NCBI RefSeq assembly: GCF_024713945.1
Contig: NC_134682.1
Location: 558,001 to 622,000, forward strand
Length of the DNA: 64,000 nucleotides
Direction of reading: 5' to 3'
Source of the DNA: Dermatophagoides farinae
Lineage: Eukaryota; Arthropoda; Arachnida; Sarcoptiformes; Pyroglyphidae
Made by a program: the position numbers and the translations under genes. A model generated the notes under the pieces. That model worked only from the letters and a program-made list of their open reading frames with translations, did no database searches and was not told the DNA's origin. This document shows positions 1 to 13,176 of the stretch, piece after piece (the first letter of the stretch is position 1; every line of letters begins with the position of its first letter).

Positions 1-3000
1 TTGACCATCATTGATGACCATTTGATTTCAATATGCTGAAAAAAAATTCGGGTTAAAAAAAGCCTGAAAATGTGGAAAAAAAATTCAAATCAAATTGCCA
101 TCATCATCTATTAATGATGATAATTAAGTGTTTCACTTTTTTTTCTTTCTTTGAAGACCAACATTTTGTTACATGGCAATTTGTTGCTGTTGCTGTTTAC
201 GATTTGGCTGTTAATTTAATTTTAACCATTTCATTTTCGATTTGTTTTTGGCCATCATCATCATCAAATATTCATTATTATGATCATCATCATCATCATC
301 ATTGTTTTTGAATGAGGAGAAGATCAAACACACACACACACAAACAAATGTCTAAAACCATTGATTATCAATCGACCTCAACATCAAGATTAAGGATTAT
401 TTGTTTCTTTTTTTTTACTCTCCAATGAATGCATCGTTATTTTTCATTTGGAGAAAAAACAACAACAACAACAACAACAACAAGATTAATCAGTATATAT
501 ATGGTGGTTAAAAAAAGAATAACCGACAACAAATGATGAATAGAACAAAATGAAGGGGAAAAAACGAACAATTTTCTACTCATGAAAATTATTACAACAT
601 GAACATGTTAATAACATGTTTTTTGTTGTTGTTGTTGTTGTCGATTTTCTTCCACCAACCACAACCATCATCATCATTATCAGAATTTGAAGGATTTGAT
701 CAACACAAACACAGACGCACACACACACGAAATCCATTGCCACATGATGACTATGATGATGATGATGATGGTCTTTCTTTCTTTTTTCGTGGCTGGTTGG
801 TTACTAACAATCACAACCACACAGCCATTCATTCATTCATTCATCAACCAATGAGCCAAACCTGAGAATAAGATGAATAACCTGGCAATCAAATAGAAAT
901 TAAACCACATCCCATTTTGTTTTTTCCTTATGAATGATGATTATGATTATGGCCATTCACCGAGCAATAAATAACAAAAAAAAAACGAAACAAAAAAACA
1001 CAAATCACGATGACGGAAACAAGATTAACTCGTTAATTCCATACCGTTACCATCATGTATCATCATCATCAATTTAAATTCAAAAGAATTGAATTGAACA
1101 TTCGCATACACACCAGAACATTAAAGCAGAAAAATCATGTAATGCCATCATAAACTGAATAGCAAAACAAAAAAAATCGGCAGCACGATTATCGATTTAT
1201 TGATTTGATTTGATTTGATTATGAGCGAAACAATTATTGAGGATGGATATCCATACGATTGATGGACATGCATTCATCATCATCATCATCATGATTATCA
1301 ATTTCATGGTGTAAATTTGAATTTGAATCATCAAATTAATGAATTGAAACAGAACGTTAGTGCCATGAATGATCATGAATCTATTCATTTGGTAGATATT
1401 GACATATCTTTATGAATTCTTAGATTAGAAAATGTCATCAAATGTCAATATTTACAAGAAGTGACAGAAACCATTTTTTTTTGTTCCCTTCTAATGATTA
1501 CATTTATCAGAGAGAAACAAAAAAAAAATAAATAAACAACCAAGATCTGCAACACAGTGTTGAAAATAAATTTTCATTACAAACAGCAACAACAGCAACC
1601 AAACAACAACCAAAAAAAGAAAAATATGTTTGCACGGAAATCCTGCATTTCACGTTGTTGTTGTTGTTGTTGTTGTTAATGCAAGTACTTAATGTCTTAA
1701 TCTTTGATATAATAATATAAAACTACAACGATCAATTGGCAATTTGGTTGAATATGGATCACAATAAGTGAAAAAGTGTCAATGAATGTTGATTGAACAT
1801 TTAATCCATCCATCGTTTTTCATTTATTATTGGCAAAATTTAATTTTTTCACTGATTTTGGATTCACACTACCATCATCATCATCATCATCATCATCAAC
1901 ATCGAAAAATATTAATCTTTTTGTTTTCTTGATTCAACGAAAACAGAAAAAAAAAATCTGTTTTCCATCATTTGTGGATGATGAATATACACACTATTAT
2001 TATTATTATTATTACATTTATGATGATTATTTTTTCGGGTATTTTGACCCGAAAAAATAATCTATTTTTTTTTCTTTGACATGTGATTTTTCCATCACAA
2101 CCACCACCACCGCCATTTTTTTTGTTATTATTTATGACGACTATAGTGATGATTAAGTCATACAAATCGGTTTCTCTCTCTCAGTGTGTGTGTGTATTAA
2201 TGTCATGGAATGATCATGTCGAGATTCAATTTGTTTTAATCCCCTCTCTCTCTTTCTCTCTCTCGTTTTGAAAGATTTACGGGTGTGCAAGAAAAAAAAA
2301 TTGAAAAAAAATTGTGTACATGTGTGGATAATCATTGCCTTTCTCTTGCGATTATTATTTAATCGGGATATAAAAAAAAACATCATTTCGGCCATGCCTT
2401 CTCCCAAATAGTAACGAGCCAAGAAAAAAAAAGAAAAATTTATCCGATACAATCAACTCATTGGGGGTTGATTACGATAACGATAAACAAAAAAAAATTT
2501 TAAATCCTCATCATCATCAATAGTAAACATCATCGTAAACACCAGTCAAAAATCAGAAAAATCTCAAATTTCTTCCTGATGGACAAGAAAAAGAAAATAA
2601 AAAAAAAATTTTTCTCCTTTGATTAACCATTGATGATGAATGAAAAAAATGAAATGAAATAAAAAGATTGAATAATTTGACAAATAAAAAAAAAATTCTC
2701 TCTTTTCGATTATTTATTATCATTGTCATTATCGTGGTCTTGATCTTGTTCGGTCATTGTTGTTGATGATGATGATGATGATGAAGATGATAAAGTGGTG
2801 ATTATGGCAACCACCATCCTGTTGGACAATGTCCAATCTATCACTATCATTCTTAACACCATCATCATTGTTATGGTGATAATAATAGAAAAAAAAACAA
2901 AATGTCCATCATCAACATTGATGATGATGATGATGATGATGGAGCCTTGTCGGATGCTTATTTGTCGATGTTTAGCTTCTGATGATGATCATTATCAACA

Positions 3001-3407
3001 ATAACAACAACAACAACAACTTGTTGTAACGATTGAAATGATGAATATGTTAAATATTAAAAAAATAAAAATCAAGTTTTCACATCAACTTTGTATGTAT
3101 GTATTCTTCATGCTTCATGGTTCAATCTTTTGCGATTGTGGCCATTTGGGTGAAGAGTTAATTTACCTTTGATGATTGCACCATGCACCATGATGATGAT
3201 GATGATCATCATCATCATCATCATTATTAATGTTCACAAACTAGTGAAAAAAAAATGAAAATAACAACTCCGAAGACGATGTGATATGTGGGAGCCAGTT
3301 TCTTTTTTTTCATTTTTTTTCATGGTGGCTATTATTTTGTCCATACCAATCGTAAGTAAAACATTCGGGTACCGCCTACAAGATTCAGTGATCAAAACTT
3401 GTGTCGG

Positions 3408-3441
<34 letters not shown>

Positions 3442-6400
3442 ACCATCTAACCTGAACCAATTATGTTCACAGAAAAAAAAGAAAAAAATCTGAGCAACAA
3501 GTTCTTTTTTTTTGTAGTAGAATCATCGTATAAACCTAATTTGAAATTGCAAAAAAAAAACAAAAAACAAAACAAAAACAAAAGAACGAAAAAAAAAGAA
3601 ACAGATTCATTCAAACTATCATCATCATCATGGTTGAATGCAAAGAAAAAAAAATTCATGATTTACGAATAAATAGCTGTAGGTACAGTGTAGGTAGTAG
3701 TCATCATGATTGCGGTCAACACCTTGTATCCGAAATTGGTTTTTTTTTTGGATTTTTTTTCTCCACACAAGAAAAAAAAACAAAATGTTTTTGTGAAAAG
3801 TGAAAAAAAAGAAAAAATCCGATTGTTCAACAACAATGTTCATGAGATCATTCAACGACGACGACGACGATGAATAATGATCCGTGACAGAAACAGAAAC
3901 AGAAATTATTGATTGAATTCAGAATCGATTAGATTCGAATTGAAAATTTGAATCGATTGTTGTGAATAATTCTCAACAATCGATGATGATGATGATGATG
4001 ATGATGATAATGATGATGACAATCCAGAAAAAAAACACAAGATGCCAAAAAAAAAACAATTGAACCGCGAATCAAAAAAAAAAACTTTTAAAGTTCATTC
4101 CATCAACCTGTGTGTGTGATTATAATCATCGTCGTTTTGATTATTGTGTGATTGATCGGTAAATAATAGACTCCACAAAGAGAATAATATCCCCACATAA
4201 TATTCAAACGAGAAATAAAAAAAATCAGATCATTAGATCAGATCAAATAGGATTGGTCAATCTAAAAACAGGTAGCTGATGTTTTGTTGTTTTGTTTTTG
4301 TTTCTGCATCTTCAAAAAAAAAAAAAAAAAAAAATGGAAATCGATTTTCAACCATAATCATTGATGATGATGATCAAGCGTCCAGAAAAAAATGAGAATC
4401 ATATTCATTTCAGAGAAACATTGTATTCCAGACTGTATTGCCACGGGGCTCGTTTATTGAGAATTTTTTTTTTTGCTTGATGATCACCAACAACAACAAA
4501 AAAAAAACATCGACACAAATGCCGCTGTTGTCAAAAGAGAAAATGAAAAAAATCTCTTTAATTAACCTGTCTACAAATTATTTATCATCTAGTAGATCTG
4601 AAATGACCATCATCATCATGATGATTTGTATGTGTGTGTGTGTGTATGCAGTAAAAACTAATCACACGAATACGATCAAATTGAGAATTTTTCTTTCCAT
4701 CTTTTTCTTTTTTATTTACCTGTATCTCGATTTTTCTTCGGAATCGGCAACATTTTTTTTTTGCTGTTTGACATTGATTTGGTAGTTATGGGGAAAGAAA
4801 AAAAAAGAAAATTTATTCGTAACAGGATTTTTTTCTTTCCATTCATCCATCTTTTACATGTTTTTCGTTGTGCCATTTTTCACGATAACCTGCTGAACCT
4901 GATAAATGTCACACTAAAAATTTAAAATAATTTTTCAATGAAATGGCAAGAATTTTTTCTATTTTTTTTTTGCCCAAAACCGAAAAACAAAACAAAACCA
5001 AAAAAAAAAATCATGATCAATTGACCGGAAAAGAAATTTTTTAAAAAAAAATCGAAATTATTAATCAAATATTGACATTCACTTTATTCTGGAACCAAAC
5101 ATTTCCATTTTCATTCCGATGAAATATTCAATTGTGCAATGCAAAATTCCATTTCCATTTCCACTACAACAACGATGAAGAAGAAAAAAATCCAGAGGTT
5201 TTTTTCCTTGTTTATCTTTGTTTCCACACACACACACACACACAAAAAACCGTCATTGATGATGACGATGATGGAAATGAAGTTTTCTCTCCCGTATTGT
5301 CATTGATAATGGCCGATGATCGAAAATCATCTCATCACAATCGAATATAATAATGTTATTTGAACTTCGGAAGCAAACATGGACAGGGAGGGGGGAAAAC
5401 TCCATTTTATTTGGTTTAGCAGCTGCAATTGAAAAAAACCATTTTTTTGGTTCCATCCATTATGGCTACAAACTAGATCTTCTCATTCTTCTTCGGGGAC
5501 TTTTTACAATAAAAAGAAATATATATTCCATACATATTGACGCTGCTTTTGCTGCATAAATATTTGGCTAAGGGAGTGCAAAAGAAAAAATGATGATGGA
5601 GAAAGTTCAATATATACACAGTTTGATTGAATAGTTTCGGTATATATATATGATTTTCATTTTCTTCATTTTGGTTGCACAACATTCATCGTCATGGCCA
5701 TGGCAGCCAATATTTATTGGTGGGCTGTTTTAACGTCCTCCTCTGTGTGTGTGTGTGTGTGTTTATTCTGGAAATTTTTTTTTATTTATTTAAATGTCAA
5801 ATTTCCAATTACATATTCAAACAGAAAAAAAATAACACCTTACCATACGCGCACATGGTGATGATCATAGTAATGATGAATTTGTTTCATTCATTTATTT
5901 GTTTGAAATTCAAACAAACAAACAGACAAAAAAAAGTGCACCATATAATGTGCGTGTGTGATGCATCAGGAAAAAAATTAAATCGACCAATTTGACGTGA
6001 ACACATATGATTGGCTTGATGAATTCCATCATTTTACATCGTTCAAGTTTAGTCGTTGTTGTTGTTATAGAATATATCGAGATTTATTGAGAAATCGATT
6101 TATTGATATATGATTTTAATACGGATGCACAAAAAAAATATTCGATTTTTTTTCTGTTGGGGCGGTTCCACGATTCTTATTTTTATTCTTTTTTTTTTGA
6201 CTGGCACACAAAATTTTGGAGTTTAAACCCCTCTAATACTACTATGGATACTACCACTCCCCTTCATATTTCATCTTTATTTCCCCCCATCTCATTCATT
6301 CAATTGTGAGGTCCTAGATCAACATCATCATCGTCGTCATCAAATACAAACGTCAACAAACAAAATAACAAACTAAAAAAGATGATGATGATGATGGTAA

Positions 6401-6500
6401 AGAAGAAGAAAAAAATGAGTAAATATTTGATATGGGTAAATATTTGTCTACGAGAAGTAAGAAAAAAAAATTTTTTTTCATCATCATCATCATCATCAAG

Positions 6501-6543
6501 AACAACAACAACATCCACAACAACAACAACAACAACAACAACA
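6501..6543. repeat. (CAA)n trinucleotide repeat
   Basis: Interrupted run of CAA/AAC units next to a (ATC)n tract (about 6477-6499). It gives poly-Asn or poly-Leu open frames on the two strands that are not genes. Confidence 0.85.
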
Positions 6544-6662
6544 TAGTCGTATGTTTGATTCCGTTTATGTATGTGTGTGTATTTAGTCTATTTGTTTTTA
6601 ACATACGAAAATGTTTTTTCTCTTTCTCTCTCATTTTTCGTTTGTTGCTGTATAAACATATA

Positions 6663-6690
6663 TAGATAGATAGATAGATGGATAGATAGA
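6663..6690. repeat. (GATA)n tetranucleotide repeat
   Basis: GATA units with one GATG interruption. A (CA)n tract follows about 40 bases downstream (6722-6750). Confidence 0.8.
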
Positions 6691-6828
6691 AAGAAATGGG
6701 AAAACGAGAAAAACCGATGGGCACACACAAACACACACACACACACACACAGAGAAAATATTTGATGATGAAAATGATGATGGAAAAATAACGAACAAAA
6801 CGAATAAAGTCGAATGATGATTTGAATT

Positions 6829-6855
6829 TGTGTGTGTGTGTGTGTGTGTGTGTGT
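6829..6855. repeat. (TG)n dinucleotide repeat
   Basis: Uninterrupted TG run of about 13 units. It is one of the longer TG/CA tracts and lies in a cluster of TG repeats between 6.8 and 7.2 kb. Confidence 0.85.
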
Positions 6856-8140
6856 TTGTCTGCTGCTTTAAGTTTTTTTTTTTGCTTGCTTGCTTGCTGA
6901 TGATTTTGTTGATTGTTTAATATATTTGTGTTGAATTTGGAGTGTTAGTGTTGGTTGGTTGGTTGGTTGGTGTGCTAGTGTGTGTGTATATTGGATCGTC
7001 AAGCAAATAAAAGAGAAGAATCTTGTGTTTGTTTTGATGATGATGATGGTTGATGTTTACAATACGTTTTGTTTATTTGCTGTGTGTGTGTGTGTGTGTT
7101 CCAGAAAATATTGAAATGTTAAAATTAAATTGTATAACTGCGTTTTGTGTGTGTGCGTGTGTGCAATAAAAAAAAAATAATAATAACGTCCCTGTGAGAT
7201 CTGTGTGGAAATCAAATTAAAATTGGGTGAAAAAGGGCGTATTTTGTGTGGTTTTACCGCCCATTTTCATTAAAAAAAAGATGAAACAATCGATTGATTG
7301 AATGAATGAATCGATTAATTTAATTTGTTTTTCTCGTTTTTTTGTTCGCTGTTGTTGTTGTTGTGGTTTTTATCATTAATTACAAAAAAATATTATTATT
7401 CATTCGAAAATAATAATGGTGTTGATGATTACAACAAACTAACTAATAATTCATTTTTGTCGCCTGTTGAAATGAAAAAAAAACAACAACAACAACAACA
7501 ACAACGATGATGACAAGCTATGATGATAATGATTATAATTCTAGGAATTCATCATCATCATTACCATCATTTGATGGTTTCTGAGTGATTGTAAGTGAAT
7601 GGAAAGATAACGATGATGGTGATGGTTTCCAAACATTGATGGATTGATGAATGAATGAAATGGGAAACGTGAAAAAAAATTTTTTTGTTTTGTTTGTTTG
7701 ATTGCTGTTGTTGTTGTGCATGTTGTTTGTTTGTTTGTGAAAACAAAACAAAAATTAAAAAATAAAAAAAAATGTTGCGTGATTGATTCATTCAATGCAA
7801 TCCATAATACATATACAAATGAGATGATAAATTCAATTTTGCACTGTTTGCTGTCATATATGCAACAACAAACAATCAAGCAAACAAGAGAAAAACGGCA
7901 ACAAGTTGCTGTCATGGTCATCGGTTGTGTAGTAGTCGCTTATGTGTGTGTGGTAATGATAATTACATTTTAACAATTTGTGTTGTGTGTGTGTGTATTT
8001 TTCAACATTCAATAATTCAAATCTGCAAAAAAAACAAAAACAGAAACTTTTGACAGATTCACAACGAAAAAAAACAGCAACCACCACCATATTTTATCAT
8101 TCATACGAGAGAGCGAGAGAATATCGATCGATGGATTTTT

Positions 8141-8164
8141 GTTGTTGTTGTTGTTGTTGTTGTT
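8141..8164. repeat. (GTT)n trinucleotide repeat
   Basis: About eight GTT units. The repeat yields poly-Cys or poly-Asn frames that are not coding. Confidence 0.8.
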
Positions 8165-10794
8165 TAATCTATGACGATTCTGTTTGTCTATGTAATTGAT
8201 TGATTGGTTTTTATTAATCACCAATCGATTTCAATTATAAAAATATATGAAAGAGTTATTATACTGTATATCATCGTCATCATTTTCACCAGGAAAAAAA
8301 AACCATTGTATTTCTTCCCTCGATTTTTTTCATGACAATCATTCAATTCAATGAATTCAATGAATTTGATGATTAAAATTGGAAAATGTTGACGACGACG
8401 ACGACGATAATCATGCTTGAAGAAATGATTGCTAGTTCGATTGTTGTTCAATCATCAATTTTTTTTTATTCATGTTATGATTATGATTATCAATGATAAT
8501 GGTGGAAAAAAAATAGTTATTCAAATATTCAAAAATTCAAATACTTATTATTACAGTTGTTGTTGCACTTTAATCGATGATAATAACCATCAATTTGGCA
8601 CTAGATAATAATAATAATAATGATAATAGTGTTGTATATACTGGATTCAATTGATTTGATTTGAATCGAATCAATTGAAACAAAAAAAAAACAATCAATC
8701 AATCAATTATCAATTGAGGAACATCAACAACAACGTTATAATAGAAAAAAAATCTAATCTAAATTCAATGGGATCAAACCTAAACACACACACACACACC
8801 TGGGCATAACACATTTAGGGATTGTAGGATTTTCATTCCAAAATACATGTTTTAGCCATTTGAGATTAAAAAATTGGATCGATATAATAATAATCGGATT
8901 GATTGATTTGATTTGATTTGATTAGATATGCAACATGATGATATTCAATTTTCATTTTATACATTGGGAAAAAAAGAGAGATTTGTTTCACACTTTGAAA
9001 TCCACAAGCGTTAATATCTCAATTGAATTTGGTAATTTAATGCCGCTCATTGACCATCATCATGATCATCATTCAGTGACAAGACGACGAGACATGTGGA
9101 TAACAAAATTCTTGGAAATAAAAAAAAAACAGCGACCAAACAAACATGTGAAACAAGATCTGATTGAATAAATGAATGAATGAATGGATATTTGGAAAAA
9201 GGGCTCTTCTTCAATCAATAAATGAATGAATGAAACGAAACGAAACAAATCCATTTGTCGATGACAAATCGTTTTTTTTTTGTAGAGTTAATGGTGATCA
9301 TCGTTTCTTTTTCCAAATTTTTTTGATGCAATAATAAAATGAGACACAACAACAACAACAACAACAATAAAAAACCATAAAACATTCAATGATCCTGATG
9401 ATGATGATGATGATAAATGAAAATCATAGGTGGTAGACAGGGGAGAGTTTGTGTGTTTGTTGTAATAGAGAGAAAAAAAAACTCAAACGATTAGCCATAG
9501 AAAAAAAAAGATCATCGACATTGAAAATGGAAGAAAAAAAATATTCAGTGGTCATCATCATCAGGATTATAAGCAAAGTATCAAGTGGTTTTTTTTCCTC
9601 TTGACCAATTCAAATTCTTTTGGTCAAATGAATTATTATTATTATTATCATATATTCAACTTGTCAATGTCATCATCATTGGTTTTAAAATGCTAAAATG
9701 AAATGAAAATGGATAATAATCTCTCTCTCAGTGGTCATCATCAACGACAACGAGAAGATAATCAGCCAGTCAGTCAGTCAAGATTACGTTTACACAGATG
9801 ATGATGATGATAAAAGAAATTTTTTTTTCCTGTTGCCGCCAAATAAAATTCAGCAACAAAACAACATTGATGGTATCGAATCATCATCATCATCATCATA
9901 ATTATTTGATTGATTTGATCGAATGATTATGATTAAACACACACACACACACACCATTTACCGATTATATTGAAATGAAATGAATCGTTATTTTTTTTCA
10001 TTTTGTTTCAATGAAAATTCAGATTCAAATCACTTAATTTGTTTCGTTCAATTAGTTTTTCTTGTTTTGTTTTTTTTAAATACATCATCATCATCATCGA
10101 AAGATGAACGTGATGATCATAAGCAAAAAAAAAAACATGATCATTGGTACAGCGTGATATTTTATCATGGCCATTGCCAGACAAATACCACTTTCAATGA
10201 TGTCTGATGTTCGATTTTGTTTTTGTTTTTGTTGTTGTTTCAGCCAAATTGATGATGCAAACGAACCAGCAAAAACAGTGCTGCTTCTGCTGCTGCTGTC
10301 GCGCTTAATCGATCCAATCATCACGAACTTTGGACATCAAAACCGAACCAGACCAGACCAGACTAACTAACTAACCAATTCGAGAATAACGAAGAAACAA
10401 AAAGAAAAAAAAAGAAAATTTTTTCACAGAATTCATTCACTTTGCTTATTATTTTTTTTGTACGAAGGCAAATTTGATGATCATCGACCGACTGACTGAA
10501 CGACCATCAATCTGAATTTTTTTTTTTAAAAAGGCAAGGCATGGCACAAAAACCAAAGCATCATCTCTCTCTTGTCATGGTCATGGTAATCACACACACA
10601 CAAGTGGTTTCTATATACACGATGATGATGATGATGTTTTCAAACCATCATCATATCATGGTTTTTTTCAGTAGAAAAAAAAACATTGACCATTATCATT
10701 ATCATCGATGATGATGATGATGATGATGATGACCAGGTAATTCTTTGAAAGTGGAAATAAAACTATTACTATTACTACTACTAATAATAATAAT

Positions 10795-11255
10795 ACTACT
10801 ACTACCAATTCAATATTCAACACACTAAAATAATAACCATTTTGTGATGGTGGCTGATGGTTATTATTATCATCATCATACATAAGATCATTAAACTCAA
10901 CAACAACAACAATTGTGGTTGATGATGATGATGATGATGTGTTTACCGGATCAAATTGAATCGAATCAATTTTGAATCCGATATATACGACGAATCATCA
11001 TCATCATCATCATCAATAGGATCAATTTCGAATAATAAACACACACACCAACATCATAATCATCATCATCAATAATAAACGAATGAAAAACAACAACAAC
11101 AACAACAAATCAAGTATCGATTTTGCCTTTTGTTGTTGTTGTTGTTGTTGTAAAATCTTATGTGTATTTGGCTGAACTAAACTTTTTTTGTTTGTTTGTT
11201 TGTGTGGAAAAAACAAAAATAAAAATAAAAATTGATTAAACACACACACACACAC
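10795..11255. repeat. Local direct duplication, copy A
   Basis: This roughly 450-bp block recurs about 530-620 bp downstream (11327-11830) in the same orientation and order. Shared anchors, copy A then copy B, are: ACTACCAATTCAATATTCAA at 10801 and 11333; GTTTACCGGATCAA preceded by (GAT)n at 10941 and 11492; GTATCGATTTTGCCTTTTGT at 11114 and 11737; TGTGTGGAAAAAACAAAAAT at 11201 and 11781. Offsets vary because microsatellites between the anchors have expanded or contracted. It does not look like a gene. Confidence 0.8.
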
Positions 11256-11326
11256 ATTGAAATTGTGTGGAATTCATTTGAATGACAAATATAAACTAAT
11301 AAACTACTACAACATAATAAACAATA

Positions 11327-11830
11327 TGTACTACTACCAATTCAATATTCAACACACTAAACAACAACAACGATGATCATTTTGTGATCAATGATGAATA
11401 TTAATTGCAACAACAACATCAACATTGAAATGTTCAAAATGTAAACAACAACATACAACAATTTTTTTGTTGATGATGATGATGATGATGTGTTTACCGG
11501 ATCAACTATTGAATCGAATCAATTTTGAATCCGATCATTAAAATCATACGACGAATGATCGAATTTTCGGCTAATCAATCATAAGTTACACACACCAACA
11601 ATGATCATCATCAATACTATAAACGAATCAATAATATCAATTTCGAATACAAAACAAATCAAATCGAACATTGAATAATTGAAATTCATTGTTCAATCAT
11701 ATTGAATATAAAAACAAATATATTTATACAATGAGAGTATCGATTTTGCCTTTTGTTGTTTTTTGTTTGTTTAAAATCTTTGTGTGGAAAAAACAAAAAT
11801 AAATAATAAAAATTGATTAATACACACATG
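11327..11830. repeat. Local direct duplication, copy B
   Basis: Second copy of the block at 10795-11255, with the same four anchor sequences in the same order. Simple-repeat segments between anchors differ in length, and some unique sequence (for example about 11540-11700) is poorly matched, so the duplication is not very recent. No terminal inverted repeats were seen, so a tandem or unequal-exchange origin is more likely than a transposon. Confidence 0.8.
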
Positions 11831-11897
11831 ATTCACACAATATATTGTGTGTGTGTGGAGAGAAAATAAATACATTATTTAAATTGATCATCATATT

Positions 11898-11946
11898 GAT
11901 TTTGGTAGTGTACTAGCTGTCAACGATTTTGGTAGTGTGATAGCTG
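11898..11946. repeat. 27-bp-spaced tandem duplication
   Basis: GATTTTGGTAGTGT occurs at 11898 and again at 11925, each followed by a near-identical TAGCTG, giving a two-unit tandem duplication of 27 bp. It lies just beyond the larger duplicated block. Confidence 0.75.
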
Positions 11947-12350
11947 ACACATTATATATATATAGAAAGAGAAAAACATACATTTCTTTGATTGAAACAA
12001 CAACAACAACAACAAACACATATATGTGTGTGTGTGTGTGGAGAAATAAATATAAAAATATCCAATCAATCAATAATGATCATCATATTGGTCTGTTTTT
12101 ATGTTGATGATGATTATTATTATTTTTAGCTGATGATTTTGTTGTTTTTGTTATTTGTTTGTTTGATTTCCATCATCGATAATGTTTTGTATTTTCCGGA
12201 ATGTTGATCATCATCGATAATCAATAATCAATAAAGAAGATATTGTTTTCAACAATTGTAAACAAAAACTTTTTATTTTGATTCATGTTTAACACACACA
12301 CACACACAGATTGAAATTCAATCAAATACTCGAAATACTAGCTCATCAAA

Positions 12351-12370
12351 AGAGAGAGAGAGAGAGAGAG
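12351..12370. repeat. (AG)n dinucleotide repeat
   Basis: Ten uninterrupted AG units. Confidence 0.85.
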
Positions 12371-13121
12371 ATATTGGACACTATTTAGACAATCATCAAT
12401 ATCGATCGATATTGAAATAATTTTTGAAAATCTAATGAAATGAAGAATTTTTTGGAAAGAAAAAAATCAAACAAAACAAAAAAAAATTCAAACACAAAAT
12501 GAATAGTTTGGGTAGAAATAGAAAATTTTTTTTTTTTTTAGATTCGAATGATTTGGAATTTGCAAGGGCGAATAATCAGCTGACGAAAACGAAGCAGAAA
12601 ATTTTTTTATTTTTTTTCACTTTGTTTTGTCCAACAACAACAACAACAACAAGATCGATGGATTCGTTTTTTTTTTGTAACCAAAAAAGAAAACAATGGC
12701 CCATACAAACACGCACACAGAATATTCAATGAGAAAATTCCATGAATTCTTGTTATTTTTAATTCGTTTTTTTTTGTTATTCTTTGCTTACGTCGTCATC
12801 ATTGTTTGTTTGTTTGTTGTTGATGTATTATACACACACACACATCACATCACAAAAAACATCATTTCCTTTCATGCCAGAATCTAGAAAAAAAAGTTTT
12901 TCAATTTTTTTTCAATTCAACCAAACACAACCACCAAGAAATATTAATCGATTTTTTTTTCATCGCACATTTGCTTTTGTGTTTCATATTTCACAATGAA
13001 TCATTTTACTTTTGGATTTTTTTTTCAAAATATTCTGGAAATTTCCGACCTAAATTCAGGAACGTTTTCTGTTTTTTTTTTCTATAGCTACAAAAACATC
13101 GCCATTATTGGGTAAATGACG

Positions 13122-13176
13122 CCGTTTTTTCTATACTTAAATAATGGCCCTCACTATTTAAGTATAGAAAAAACGG
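13122..13176. repeat. Perfect 22-bp inverted repeat (hairpin)
   Basis: The arms at 13122-13143 and 13155-13176 are exact reverse complements over 22 bases. Each starts CCGTTTTTTCTATACTTAAA when read inward. They are separated by an 11-base loop (13144-13154). The arms are not simple repeats, so the match is unlikely to be a microsatellite by-product. It may be a foldback element remnant or a cruciform-forming site. The sequence does not show whether it is transcribed. Confidence 0.8.

Larger units (their letters stand above)
1..10794. other. Gene-free, microsatellite-rich upstream region
   Basis: I see no recognisable coding exon on either strand in this stretch. Open frames here are short and translate to homopolymers (poly-Asp, Ser, His, Phe, Cys-Val) produced by GAT/ATC, TG/CA and T-run repeats. 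Sequence is dominated by (GAT)n/(ATC)n, (CA)n/(TG)n, (CAA)n/(TTG)n and A8-A10 runs, spaced roughly every 100-300 bases. It could hold distal regulatory sequence or untranslated exons of the first Groucho gene, but no site can be named with confidence. No tRNA-like fold or conserved RNA gene was noticed by eye. Confidence 0.6.
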
